Positions 14,464 through 23,683 of a stretch of DNA of 64,000 bases are shown in pieces. The stretch spans positions 1,576,001 through 1,640,000 of the forward strand of contig NZ_JAYESJ010000001.1 of assembly GCF_034720595.1 (NCBI RefSeq), in the 5' to 3' direction. This DNA comes from Rhizobium sp. CC-YZS058. GTDB taxonomy: Bacteria > Pseudomonadota > Alphaproteobacteria > Rhizobiales > Rhizobiaceae. The position numbers and the translations under genes are program-made. Every line of letters starts with the position of its first letter. Position 1 is the first letter of the stretch. The notes beneath the pieces were generated by a model that worked only from the letters and a program-made list of their open reading frames with translations, was not told the origin of the DNA and made no database searches.

Positions 14464-17160
14464 ATGACCCGTTTCCTATCCGTCCTTCTCATCGCCCTTC
14501 TCGCTGCCCTGCCGCTGCAGGCTGCCTTGGCCCAGCAACCCGCCGCGCAGCCGCAGGCAACCCAACCGGCTCCCCCGGCTCAACAGCCATCCAATGCGCA
14601 AGCACCGGCCCAGCAGCCACCGGCCCAGCAAGCCCCCACCCAGCAAGCCCCCGCCCAACAGGCGCCAGCCCAGCAGAGCGATGCGGCCAAGACCCTGCAG
14701 GCCGCGCAGCAGGTGCTCAGCCGGCTGACGGACCGGGTGGAAGAGGGGCGGGCGGACGACAACCGCTTGGCGGAACTGAAGGCGCAGACCGATGATCTCT
14801 CCGGCCAGGTCGCCGGCCTGCTCGATTCGTCGCGCACCCGGCTCGACCAGATCAAGGGACGCCTGACCGAACTCGGCGATCCGCCGGCCGACGGCGCGCC
14901 GCCGGAAGCGGCCATTGTTACCGAGGAGCGCAATCGCCTCCTGCAGGAGCGCACCGACCTCAATGCCGTCACAGGCAGTGCCGAAAGCGTGCAGGAGCAG
15001 GCCAACAGCCTTTCCGCCTCGATCACCGAAATTCGCCGGGCGCTGTTTGCCAACACGCTGCTGCGCCACACCGACATCTCGCTCGATACCTTTGCCGATG
15101 CCGGCACCGCCTTCCTTGCCGAACGCGAGGCCTTCACGCGCAACCTGACCAGCTGGCTGTCCTTCGTTCTGTCCTACAAGCGCCTGCCGCTGTTCAGCGC
15201 GGTCTCCTTGTCGCTTCTGGCGGCGCTGGTTCTGCTGCTCGGCACGCGCCGGCTGTTCTCTCCCGTCATCAAGCGGACGACGAGGGATGTGCATCCGAGC
15301 TATCTCGCCCGGCTCTCGGTCGCCTTCTGGTCGACGATGATCCCGACGATCGCGGCCGGCACCTTTGCGGCGACCTGCTATTTCCTGCTGATGACCTTCA
15401 ACGTGCTGCGGCCCGATATCTCGCCCGTCGTGCGCATCCTGCTCGGCATCAGCGCCGGCCTGCAGTTCATCTGGACGATTTCGACCGCCGTTCTGGCGCC
15501 CGGCCAGAGCACCTGGCGGCTGGTGCGCGTCTCGGATCGCGGCGCCGTTCTGCTGGTTGCGGCCATTCTCGCGATGGCCGTCGTCAATTCGGCCGATTAT
15601 CTGCTCGAAACGATCAGCGTCACGCTGGCCTCGCCGCTGGTTCTCACCGTGGTGAAGAGCCTGATCGCCTCGATCATCATCGGCCTGATCCTCATGAGCC
15701 TGTCGCTCCTCAAACCGGTCATTCCGCAGGGCGAGCCGCTGGATGCGCAGGGCCGTCCCTGGCCGCGCTGGCTCTCCTTCCTGCTGTTCTTCGCCGGCCT
15801 GGGGCTGATCTTCGCCGCGCTCTCCGGCTATGTCGGGCTGGCGCGCTTCATCGCCACGCAGATCGTGGTGACGACGGCGATCTTCGTCACCATGTATATC
15901 GGCATCCTCTCCGGCAAGGCGATCGCCAAGCAGGACGCGCTCGCCAAGACCGTGGTCGGCCGCTATCTCGCGCGCCGCTTCCGGCTGGAGCAGGTGGCGC
16001 TCGACCAGATCGGGCTCCTGACCGGGCTTCTCATCTATGTTCTGGTCGCCTGCTTCTTCATTCCGCTCTTCCTGCTGCAATGGGGCTTCAAGATCGCCGA
16101 CATCGAGTCGGGTGCCTACCAGCTGCTGACCAATATCCAGGTCGGCACGATCAGCATCTCGATCATCAGCATCTTCGCCGGCATCCTGCTGTTCGTTCTC
16201 GGTTTTCTCATCACGCGCTGGTTCCAGCGCTGGCTGGACCGCAGCGTCATGGCCCGCAGCCGGGCCGATGCCGGGGTGCGCAATTCCGTCAAGACCGGCG
16301 TCGGCTATCTCGGCATGGGGCTTGCGGGGCTGATCGGCATTTCCGCCGCGGGGCTCAATCTCTCAAGCCTCGCGCTTGTTGCCGGTGCCCTTTCGCTCGG
16401 TGTCGGTTTCGGCCTGCAGAACATCGTCTCGAACTTCGTCTCGGGCCTCATTCTCCTCGTAGAGCGGCCGTTCAAGGTCGGCGACTGGGTCATCTCCGGA
16501 ACGACGGAGGGCTATGTGAAGCGCATCTCGGTGCGCGCCACCGAGGTCGAGACCTTCCAGCGCCAGACGATCATGGTGCCGAACTCGCTGTTCATCAACG
16601 CCTCCGTCGGCAACTGGACGCACCGCAACAAGCTTGGCCGGGTCGATGTGCCTTTCACCGTCCATGCCAGCAACGATCCACGCAAGGTCGTGCAGGTGCT
16701 CAAGGCCGTGGCGCAGGATTGCCAGACGATCCTGCGCAATCCCGAGCCGCAGGTGGTGTTCATGGGGTTCACCGCGGACAAGCTGGATTTCGAGGTTCGG
16801 GCCTTCGTGGCCGATATCCTCTCCGGCGTCTCGGTGCGCACCGAACTGCGCCTTCTGGCCTTTGAACGCTTCAAGACGGATGGCGTGGCGCTGGGTGGGC
16901 CGGCGGCACCGGAAGTGCCGGTCAAGATCAGCCCGGACGATGCCGCGCTGCTCTCTGATCTCTTCCGCGGCCTGCGCCCGGGTCGCCTGCCCGAGGAGGC
17001 GCCGGAGGAGGAGGAGGGAGAGGCGCTGCCCGATCAGCCCACTCCGGAGCCCGATGTGGCCGAGCCCGAACCATCCGCTGCCCAACGCCCGGCACCGCAG
17101 GGGCCCGGCCATGCCTTGAGCGCGCGGGCCCGCCGGCGCGCGCGGCAGGGCGGCAAATAA
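14464..17160 (+). CDS. Large MscS-family mechanosensitive channel with DUF3772 domain
   Basis: An 898-residue inner-membrane channel that would release solutes in hypo-osmotic shock. A signal peptide (residues 1-26) is followed by a low-complexity PAQQ-rich tract (about 28-76), a periplasmic coiled-coil/DUF3772 segment (about 78-225), eleven or so membrane helices, and the MscS pore and beta domain. The pore helix region is SSLALVAGALSLGVGFGLQNIVSNFVSGLILLVERPFKVGDWV near 635-680, followed by TTEGYVKRISVRATEVETFQ. The C-terminus is an acidic, proline-rich tail. ATG 14464 begins the signal peptide; longer in-frame extensions have no coding logic. It is probably monocistronic. Confidence 0.93.
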   Translation: MTRFLSVLLIALLAALPLQAALAQQPAAQPQATQPAPPAQQPSNAQAPAQQPPAQQAPTQQAPAQQAPAQQSDAAKTLQAAQQVLSRLTDRVEEGRADDNRLAELKAQTDDLSGQVAGLLDSSRTRLDQIKGRLTELGDPPADGAPPEAAIVTEERNRLLQERTDLNAVTGSAESVQEQANSLSASITEIRRALFANTLLRHTDISLDTFADAGTAFLAEREAFTRNLTSWLSFVLSYKRLPLFSAVSLSLLAALVLLLGTRRLFSPVIKRTTRDVHPSYLARLSVAFWSTMIPTIAAGTFAATCYFLLMTFNVLRPDISPVVRILLGISAGLQFIWTISTAVLAPGQSTWRLVRVSDRGAVLLVAAILAMAVVNSADYLLETISVTLASPLVLTVVKSLIASIIIGLILMSLSLLKPVIPQGEPLDAQGRPWPRWLSFLLFFAGLGLIFAALSGYVGLARFIATQIVVTTAIFVTMYIGILSGKAIAKQDALAKTVVGRYLARRFRLEQVALDQIGLLTGLLIYVLVACFFIPLFLLQWGFKIADIESGAYQLLTNIQVGTISISIISIFAGILLFVLGFLITRWFQRWLDRSVMARSRADAGVRNSVKTGVGYLGMGLAGLIGISAAGLNLSSLALVAGALSLGVGFGLQNIVSNFVSGLILLVERPFKVGDWVISGTTEGYVKRISVRATEVETFQRQTIMVPNSLFINASVGNWTHRNKLGRVDVPFTVHASNDPRKVVQVLKAVAQDCQTILRNPEPQVVFMGFTADKLDFEVRAFVADILSGVSVRTELRLLAFERFKTDGVALGGPAAPEVPVKISPDDAALLSDLFRGLRPGRLPEEAPEEEEGEALPDQPTPEPDVAEPEPSAAQRPAPQGPGHALSARARRRARQGGK

Positions 17161-17325
17161 CGCGCCGGGTCCCTCGGACGCTGCTGAGCGAAAAGGTCGC
17201 TGCGCACATGCCGATGTCGCAAACAGGCGGTGGCCGCGCGGGACGCGATTGCATAGTCCGCGGCACAACAGAAAATGCCGGCTGACGGGGTTCGGCCGGA
17301 CGTTCAGATCAAGGGGATCGGTCTC

Positions 17326-19839
17326 ATGAAAACACAGGCGCGGGCGGTGGTCATCGGCGGCGGTGTTGTCGGCGTTTCAACGCTGTACCACCTGGCCAAA
17401 AAGGGCTGGAGCGACTCTGTGCTCATCGAGCGCAAGGAGCTGACCTCCGGCTCGACCTGGCACGCGGCCGGCCTGTTGCCCCTGTTCAACATGAGCTACT
17501 CGGTCGGCCAGATCCACAAATATTCCGTTCGCTTCTACCAGGAGCTGCAGGAAGAAACCGGCATGAATGTCGGCTTCTCCAAGGTGTCCAACATCCGTCT
17601 CGCGCGCACCAAGGATCGCTGGGACGAGTATATGTATTATGCCGGCATTGCCGAAACGATCGGCATCAACGTCAAGCTGCTGACGCCGGAGGAAGTCAAG
17701 GAGATCTGGCCGCTCTGCGAGACCGATGGACTGCTCGGTGCGATCCAGCATCCCGACGACGGCTATATCCAGCCGGCCGATCTGACCCAGGCGCTCGCCA
17801 AGGGCGCGCGCGATCGCGGCGCCACGATCTACCGCAACACCACCGTCACCGCGATCGAGCAGCAGCCGGACGGGATGTGGAAGGTGACGACCGACAAGGG
17901 CGAGATCATCGCCGAACACGTGATCTCCTGCACCGGCAACTTCGCCCGCAAGACGGGCGAGATGGTCGGCATCAATATCCCGGTCATCCCGGTCGAGCAC
18001 CAGTACATCGTCACCGAGCCGCACCCGGCGATCCTGGAGCGCAAGAAGCAGGGCCTGCCGGAAATGGGGGTTCTGCGCGAATCCGACAGCGCCTGGTACA
18101 TGCGCGAAGAGAATGGCGGCCTGCTGCTCGGGCCTTATGAAGTCGGTGCGCCGGTCTGCTATGTCGACGGGCCCTCGGACGAGAGCGAATACGAGCTGTT
18201 CAACGAAGAGCTGGAGCGGCTGATGCCGCATATCGAGACCGCCATGGTGCGCGTCCCGGCCTTCGGCGAAGTCGGCATCAAGAAGGTCTATAACGGCGCC
18301 ATCGCCTACACGCCGGACGGCAACCCGATCATCGGCCCGGCGCCGGGGCTGAAGAACTTCTGGCTGAACGAAGGCCATTCCTTCGGCATCACCGCCGCCG
18401 GCGGTGCCGGCTGGCAGCTGGCAGAATGGATCGTCGATGGCGAATCGACGCTCGACATGATGGGCGTCGATCCGCGCCGCTTCGGCCCCTATGCGACGGA
18501 AGGCTACCTCATCGCCAAGAACGAGGAAGCCTATGCCAATGTCTTCACCATGCACTATCCAGACGAAGAGCGCTCGGCCGCCCGGCCGCTCAAGACGACG
18601 CCGATCTATGACCGGTTGAAGGCGCTCGGCGGTGTCTTCGGCTCCGTCTATGGCTGGGAGCGCGCCAACTGGTTCGCGCCGGCCGGCTACGAGGTGCCGA
18701 AGGATCAGCTCGGCGTCGGCGTCGACGTCCTCACCAACCACAACCATGCGCCGCCGCTCGACGATGGCCGGATCGTCGAGAAATGGTCCTTCCGTCGGTC
18801 CAACTATTTCGAGCATGTGGGCAACGAGGTGAAGGCCGTCACGTCCGGCGTCGGCCTGCTCGACATGTCGGCCTTCGCCAAGATGGAAGTCTCCGGCCCC
18901 GGCGCCCGCGCCTGGCTGGAATCGATCTTCGCCAATGCGATCCCGAAGAAGCGCGGCCGCATCGCGCTCTGCCACATGCTGACGAAGCATGGCGGCGTGC
19001 GCGCCGAATTCACCGTCTATGAATGGGCGCCGGGTCGCTTCTATCTCGTCTCGGCCGGCGCCTATGAGGCGCACGACCACGACTACCTGCGCAAGCTCGC
19101 GCCGAGCGACGGCTCCGTCCGTCTGCAGCAGATCACCCAGCGGCTCGGCGTTCTGGTTCTGGCCGGCCCGAAATCGCGAGAGGTGTTGAAGACGCTGACC
19201 CGCACGAGCCTCGAGAACAAGGACTTCCCCTGGCTCACCGGCAAGGAAATCTCCGTCGGCGTTGCGACCGCGCACGCGCTGCGCGTCAATTTCGTCGGGG
19301 AACTCGGCTGGGAACTGCATCACCCGATCGAGATGCAGGCCTATATTTTCGACAAGCTGATGGAAGCGGGCGCCGCCCACGGCATCAAGCCGTTCGGCAT
19401 CCGCGCCATGACCGCCATGGCGGTCGAGAAGTCCTATCGCCTGATCCCGCGGGAAATGTCGATCGAATACAATGCCTATGAATCGGCGCTCGACCGCTTC
19501 ATCAAGCCGGAGAAGGATTTCATCGGCCGGGACGCGCTGCTCGCCTACAAGGAGAAGGGGCTCGCCTGGAACTTCGCGACGCTCGCCGTGCACGGCACCA
19601 CGGATGTCGACGCCCGCGGCTCGGAAGCGATCTACGATGAAAGCGGCGCTCTGGTCGGCCGCGCGACCAATGGCGCTTATGGCTGGCGCGTCGGGCAGTC
19701 GCTCGCACTCGCCATGCTGAAGCCGGGCCATGCGGAGATCGGCACGAAGCTCAAGATCAAGATCCTCGGCGAACTCTATGACGCCACCGTGATCGCGGAA
19801 AGCCCGTTCGATCCGGAGAACGCCGCGCTGCGCGCCTGA
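17326..19839 (+). CDS. FAD-dependent dimethylglycine/sarcosine dehydrogenase-like protein with GcvT domain
   Basis: An 837-residue oxidoreductase. The N-terminus has the dinucleotide-binding motif VVIGGGVVGVSTLYHLAKKG and the flavin motif SGSTWHAAGLLP; residues 1 to about 390 form the DAO domain. A FAO_M linker follows, and the C-terminal half (about 430-837) is a GcvT/aminomethyltransferase domain that passes the released one-carbon unit to tetrahydrofolate. The family includes dimethylglycine and sarcosine dehydrogenases, which work in the cytosol downstream of glycine betaine. ATG 17326 has AAGGGGA ten bases upstream. A GlxA/AraC regulator of GbdR type lies 2.5 kb away. The exact N-methyl substrate is inferred. 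Confidence 0.88.
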   Translation: MKTQARAVVIGGGVVGVSTLYHLAKKGWSDSVLIERKELTSGSTWHAAGLLPLFNMSYSVGQIHKYSVRFYQELQEETGMNVGFSKVSNIRLARTKDRWDEYMYYAGIAETIGINVKLLTPEEVKEIWPLCETDGLLGAIQHPDDGYIQPADLTQALAKGARDRGATIYRNTTVTAIEQQPDGMWKVTTDKGEIIAEHVISCTGNFARKTGEMVGINIPVIPVEHQYIVTEPHPAILERKKQGLPEMGVLRESDSAWYMREENGGLLLGPYEVGAPVCYVDGPSDESEYELFNEELERLMPHIETAMVRVPAFGEVGIKKVYNGAIAYTPDGNPIIGPAPGLKNFWLNEGHSFGITAAGGAGWQLAEWIVDGESTLDMMGVDPRRFGPYATEGYLIAKNEEAYANVFTMHYPDEERSAARPLKTTPIYDRLKALGGVFGSVYGWERANWFAPAGYEVPKDQLGVGVDVLTNHNHAPPLDDGRIVEKWSFRRSNYFEHVGNEVKAVTSGVGLLDMSAFAKMEVSGPGARAWLESIFANAIPKKRGRIALCHMLTKHGGVRAEFTVYEWAPGRFYLVSAGAYEAHDHDYLRKLAPSDGSVRLQQITQRLGVLVLAGPKSREVLKTLTRTSLENKDFPWLTGKEISVGVATAHALRVNFVGELGWELHHPIEMQAYIFDKLMEAGAAHGIKPFGIRAMTAMAVEKSYRLIPREMSIEYNAYESALDRFIKPEKDFIGRDALLAYKEKGLAWNFATLAVHGTTDVDARGSEAIYDESGALVGRATNGAYGWRVGQSLALAMLKPGHAEIGTKLKIKILGELYDATVIAESPFDPENAALRA

Positions 19840-19856
19840 GCGGCGGTGCGCTCCCG

Positions 19857-19880
19857 GGAAGGCCGGTCCGCCGGCCTTCC
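19857..19880 (+). terminator. Terminator-like hairpin after the dehydrogenase gene
   Basis: A perfect 10-bp stem (GGAAGGCCGG at 19857-19866, complement at 19871-19880) with a TCCG loop lies 18 bases after the stop. There is no T run, so termination may be weak. Confidence 0.45.
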
Positions 19881-19984
19881 GATCGCCTGTCTATTTCTGG
19901 GACAGCCCGTGCGCTCTTAACCACTGGGCAAACATTCCTCTCTAACCTGCTCAATAAGGGGAACACTTAACTCAAGAGCGCGCG

Positions 19985-20818
19985 ATGTCCTTTTTCGGTG
20001 TGTCCGGCATGTATTATTCCGGCGAGTCATTATCGCAGCATCGCATCGTCCTCGCCGAGGACTCCAATCTGTTTTCAGCCATGGTCTCCAAGCGGCTCAA
20101 GGAGCTCCTGGACATCGATGTCATCGTCTGCCGCGACTATGACGAGCTGCAGTTCGCCGTCGAGAACGCTGCCTTTCCGGCGGCGCTTGCCATTTCAAAC
20201 ATCAATCTTCCCGGTGCCGAAAACGGCGAGGCGCTCAATTATCTGGTCGAGATGAGCGTGCCGACCATCGTTTTCACCGGCACCTTCCAGGAGCAGACCC
20301 GCGAGTCGATCCTGGCGCGCGAGATCGTCGACTATGTCATCAAGGACAGCGTCTTTGCGGTGGATATGCTGGTAGAATCGGTCTGCCGCTTCCTCACCAA
20401 TCACCGCCATCATGTGATGATCGTCGATGACAGCGTCACGGCCCGTGCTCTGTTGACCACCCAGCTCAAGCGCTACAATTTCCGCGTCTCGGCTGCCGAC
20501 AGCGGGGCCACGGCGCTTGACCTGCTGAAGCGCCACGATGACATCGGTCTGGTCATCACCGATTACAACATGCCTGATATTGACGGGTTCGAGCTGACGC
20601 GGCGTATCCGCGGCGCCTATGGCCCGCATCAGCTGCGTATCATCGGCGTGTCCTCCTCAACCAACCGGCTGCTGTCCGCGCGGTTTCTGAAAGCGGGCGG
20701 CAACGATTTCGTCGTTCGGCCGTTCGTCAACGAAGAGTTTTACTGCCGCGTGAACCAGAATCTGGACACGCTGACCAAGATCCGCACGCTCGGATCCAAG
20801 GTGGCCCTCAGCGCCTGA
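19985..20818 (+). CDS. Double-receiver (REC-REC) response regulator
   Basis: A 277-residue protein of two CheY-like receiver domains and no output domain. REC1 (about 18-138) begins HRIVLAEDSN, but its phospho-acceptor position reads ISNINLPG, with Asn in place of Asp, so it is probably not phosphorylated. REC2 (about 140-265) has VMIVDDSVTAR, the acceptor Asp in LVITDYNMPDIDG and the downstream Ser-Ser switch, but RPF instead of the usual KPF. Such proteins act as phosphate shuttles or adaptors. The next gene is a paralog with an added GGDEF domain, 144 bases downstream, suggesting a linked signalling pair. No cognate kinase is in the window. Confidence 0.88.
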   Translation: MSFFGVSGMYYSGESLSQHRIVLAEDSNLFSAMVSKRLKELLDIDVIVCRDYDELQFAVENAAFPAALAISNINLPGAENGEALNYLVEMSVPTIVFTGTFQEQTRESILAREIVDYVIKDSVFAVDMLVESVCRFLTNHRHHVMIVDDSVTARALLTTQLKRYNFRVSAADSGATALDLLKRHDDIGLVITDYNMPDIDGFELTRRIRGAYGPHQLRIIGVSSSTNRLLSARFLKAGGNDFVVRPFVNEEFYCRVNQNLDTLTKIRTLGSKVALSA

Positions 20819-20962
20819 TCGGCGTCCTCGCGAAAGGGCTGTCCGTCCGGCCGCCTCCGGGGGCACGAGACGCAGAAAGCCAAGGGTACGCGCGGTCGGG
20901 AGCCGCGCGCGCCGTCGGGTAAGGAAGGGCCAGCCTGGAACGCTCGCCCAGTCGAATGGTGG

Positions 20963-22288
20963 ATGACCGTGGGGTCGAGCAGGGCAGCGTCGCCGGAAGG
21001 CGGCAGGGGGAAGCACAGCGGCAAATCCTTGCTGCTGGTGGAGGATTCGCGTGTTTTCTCCACTTTGATCCGCCAGAGGGTCGAGGGCGAACTGGGCGCG
21101 GTGGTGACCCATTGCGCCTCGCTGGCCGAAGTGCGCCGCGCGACGTCCACGGGCGACTTCGCCGTTGCCGTTCTCGACCTGAACCTGCCGGATGCGCCGA
21201 ACTGCGAGGCGCTCGACCATGTGATCGCGGCCGGCATTCCGGCCATCGTCTTCACCGGCACCTTCAACGATCAGACCCGGGCCGATATTCTCTCGCGCGA
21301 TGTGGTGGACTGCATCGTCAAGACCGCCGCTGCGATCCCGAACCTCCTGTCGCTGATCGACCGGACGCTCGGCAACCGGCAATCGAGCATCCTGATCGTC
21401 GATCCGAACAGCGAAGGCCGCGGCGAGCTTGCCCGTCTCCTCCATCGCCACAGCTTTCGCGTGGTCGAATGTGCCGATCTGTCCGCTGCGCAAAGGGCGC
21501 TGACGACAGATCTCTTCGAACTCGTGCTCTGCCGGGCCGAGGATGAGGGCAATGACAGGGTCATGGATCTGCTCGGCCTGGTTCAGATGCAGTTCTCGGA
21601 GGATCCGCCGCCGCTGCTCGTTCTTTCGGACACGGACAATCCGCGCGACGAGCTGCGCTACCGCCAGGCGGGCAGCGCGGATGTCATCCGCCTGCCGCTG
21701 CAGCCGGAAGCCTTCCTGCTGCGGGTCGATTTCATCGTCGCCATGCAGAAGCGTATCCAGTCGCTCCATCGCCTGGCCGCGCGCGATTATCTGACCGACC
21801 TCTTCAACCGCCGCTACTTCTTCCAGCATGGGCCGCGCATTGTCGAGCAGTCGCTTCGATCCGGAACAGGGGCGGCGATCGCCGTTCTCGACATCGACCA
21901 TTTCAAGCGGCTGAACGACACCTACGGCCATGAGGTGGGCGATCTCGTGCTGAAGGCGGTCGCCCGCAACCTGCGCCACCATGTGGGCGAGGCGCATCTG
22001 CTGGCGCGCCTTGGCGGCGAGGAGTTCGGCATCCTGTTCGGCAATCTCGACGTGGCGGCAGCCTCCGCCTTCTGCGAGACGCTGCGCGCCTCGATCGCCA
22101 TGGCCAAGGTGGTTGCGGATGACGAGGAGCTGTCCGTCACGGTCTCGATGGGCATCGCCTCGATCGAGGGGCGCGAGACCTTCGACAATTATCTGAACGC
22201 CGCCGACCAGTTTCTCTATATGGCAAAGCATGGCGGCCGAAACCGGATCGTCTCCGACCTCAGCCTGCTGCAGTCCATGGCCTCCTGA
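20963..22288 (+). CDS. REC-REC-GGDEF diguanylate cyclase (PleD-like)
   Basis: A 441-residue soluble protein built like PleD. REC1 (about 22-140) has VEDSRV and an intact acceptor in AVLDLNLPD. REC2 (about 143-265) keeps the IVDPNSE start but has Arg at the acceptor position (LVLCRAEDE). The GGDEF domain (about 280-441) is active-looking: DHFKRLNDTYGHEVGD and LGGEEFGI. The inhibitory RxxD site four residues upstream is absent (GEAH), so c-di-GMP feedback through it is not expected. It should make cyclic di-GMP when REC1 is phosphorylated. It is paralogous to and 144 bases downstream of the REC-REC gene. Confidence 0.92.
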   Translation: MTVGSSRAASPEGGRGKHSGKSLLLVEDSRVFSTLIRQRVEGELGAVVTHCASLAEVRRATSTGDFAVAVLDLNLPDAPNCEALDHVIAAGIPAIVFTGTFNDQTRADILSRDVVDCIVKTAAAIPNLLSLIDRTLGNRQSSILIVDPNSEGRGELARLLHRHSFRVVECADLSAAQRALTTDLFELVLCRAEDEGNDRVMDLLGLVQMQFSEDPPPLLVLSDTDNPRDELRYRQAGSADVIRLPLQPEAFLLRVDFIVAMQKRIQSLHRLAARDYLTDLFNRRYFFQHGPRIVEQSLRSGTGAAIAVLDIDHFKRLNDTYGHEVGDLVLKAVARNLRHHVGEAHLLARLGGEEFGILFGNLDVAAASAFCETLRASIAMAKVVADDEELSVTVSMGIASIEGRETFDNYLNAADQFLYMAKHGGRNRIVSDLSLLQSMAS

Positions 22289-22294
22289 GGCGGT

Positions 22295-23299
22295 TCAGCG
22301 CGCCGGCTGCAGCGTCAGCTTGCGGTCGGAGCGCTCCTGCTGTGGCGAGCGGCTATAGAGTTCGCGATAACACTTGGAGAAGTGCGAGGCGGAAACGAAG
22401 CCGCAGGCGACCGCGACCTCGACGATCGGCATGGCCGACTGGACGAGCAGGTGGCGTGCGCGATCGAGCCGGATCTCGAGGTAGTAGCGGGCCGGTGAAC
22501 GACCCATTTCCTGGCGGAACAGCCGCTCGATCTGGCGGCGGGAAAGGCCGGCGCTGTCGGCGACCTCGATCAGCGACAGCGGCTCGGCGAGGTTGGCCTC
22601 CATCAGCTCGATGATCGACAGGACCTTGGCATTCTGCACCCCGAGGCGTGCGCGCAGCGGCAGCCGCTGGCGGTCATGCGGCCCGCGCACCCGGTCGGTC
22701 AAAGCCTGTTCGCAGACGCTGTTCACCAGCGTTTCCCCGAAGTCCTGGTCGATCAGGTTCAGCATCATGTCGAGCGAGGCGGTGCCGCCGGCGCAGGTGT
22801 AGATGTTGCTGTCGATCTCGTAGAGATCGGCATAGACATCCGCCTGGGGGAAAGCTTCCGCGAAGCCCGGCAGGTTTTCCCAGTGAATGGCGCAGCGCTT
22901 GCCGTTGAGCAGGCCGGCGGTCGCCAGCACATGGGCGCCGGTGCAGAGGCTGCCGACCGCGACGCCGCGATTATAGACCTCGCGCAGCCAGGCATTGACC
23001 GACTTGTTGTTGAACGCCTCGACCTGCACGCCCGAACAGACGAGCACCATGGAGGGCCGGCCTTCGCCGCCGAGCAGCTTGCGCTCGTCGGCCAGCGAGC
23101 CGTTCACCTCGATCTCGATGCCGGCCGAACAGGTGACCTTGCCGCCATCGCTGGAGGCAAGCCGCCAGCTATAGGCCTCGTAGCCCAGCATGCGGTTGGC
23201 GATGCGCAGCGTTTCGATGGCCGCGGAGAAAGGCAGCATGGAGAAGTTCGGGACGAGGAAGAAGACGAGGGAACGCTTTTTGGACAGGGGCTTGGTCAT
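22295..23299 (-). CDS. GlxA-family AraC-type transcriptional regulator (GbdR-like)
   Basis: A 334-residue regulator. Residues about 10-200 form a class I glutamine amidotransferase/DJ-1-like sensor, with the nucleophile elbow GSLCTGAHVLATAG. Residues about 225-330 are an AraC DNA-binding domain with two helix-turn-helices (LSLIEVADSAGLSRRQIERLF and VAVACGFVSASHFSKCY). GbdR, which activates betaine and dimethylglycine catabolism in Pseudomonas, and ArgR/CdhR belong to this family. Closeness to the dimethylglycine-dehydrogenase-like gene supports a betaine-related role, but the ligand is inferred. It is convergent with the diguanylate cyclase gene, with six bases between them. Confidence 0.85.
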   Translation of the reverse strand: MTKPLSKKRSLVFFLVPNFSMLPFSAAIETLRIANRMLGYEAYSWRLASSDGGKVTCSAGIEIEVNGSLADERKLLGGEGRPSMVLVCSGVQVEAFNNKSVNAWLREVYNRGVAVGSLCTGAHVLATAGLLNGKRCAIHWENLPGFAEAFPQADVYADLYEIDSNIYTCAGGTASLDMMLNLIDQDFGETLVNSVCEQALTDRVRGPHDRQRLPLRARLGVQNAKVLSIIELMEANLAEPLSLIEVADSAGLSRRQIERLFRQEMGRSPARYYLEIRLDRARHLLVQSAMPIVEVAVACGFVSASHFSKCYRELYSRSPQQERSDRKLTLQPAR

Positions 23300-23683
23300 C
23301 GCGTAACTCCTTGGCGCGGCGAGCCTAGCTTGCGCTCCTCGCGCCGACGGGCTGCTCTGATCGCGACATTGACAGGGATGGCCGCGACTGCCAAGTCAGT
23401 TTCTTTTGCGACATGCGTTGCAAAGGTAAGTTCTTGTGCAATTGCCTGTTAGCCTGCCCAAATTCGCTGCAGATGCGTGCATTTGAGTGTGCAGGTGCGA
23501 AGAGGGTTCGAACGGGCTTTAGAAAGCGGACATGCACTTTTCCGATTGCGACCCTTTTGGACCGATGGCTTGATGTCGGACATAGACAAGGATCGGTTTG
23601 CGCCCGAAGCGGGGAGCGGCCCGTGTCCGGGTCGGCTCGGCAGTGGGGGAAGAGGAGGGGGCGGCCCCCCTCCCGGTCGTCGT
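23300..23683. other. Intergenic region with a GC-rich hairpin
   Basis: This 384-bp stretch lies downstream of the chemotaxis receptor gene and upstream of the GlxA-type gene, both on the minus strand. A hairpin GGAGGGG...CCCCTCC at 23654-23673 sits 11 bases after the receptor stop and may be its terminator, although it has no T run. The rest should hold the GlxA promoter. I see no gene. Confidence 0.4.

Noticed and set aside
14476..16080. 534-codon minus-strand frame
   Set aside because: Antisense to the mechanosensitive channel gene; low-complexity charged product typical of a shadow.
17377..19731. 784-codon open frame on the minus strand
   Set aside because: Antisense to the dehydrogenase-GcvT gene, whose motifs are clear; the shadow product has no recognisable domain.
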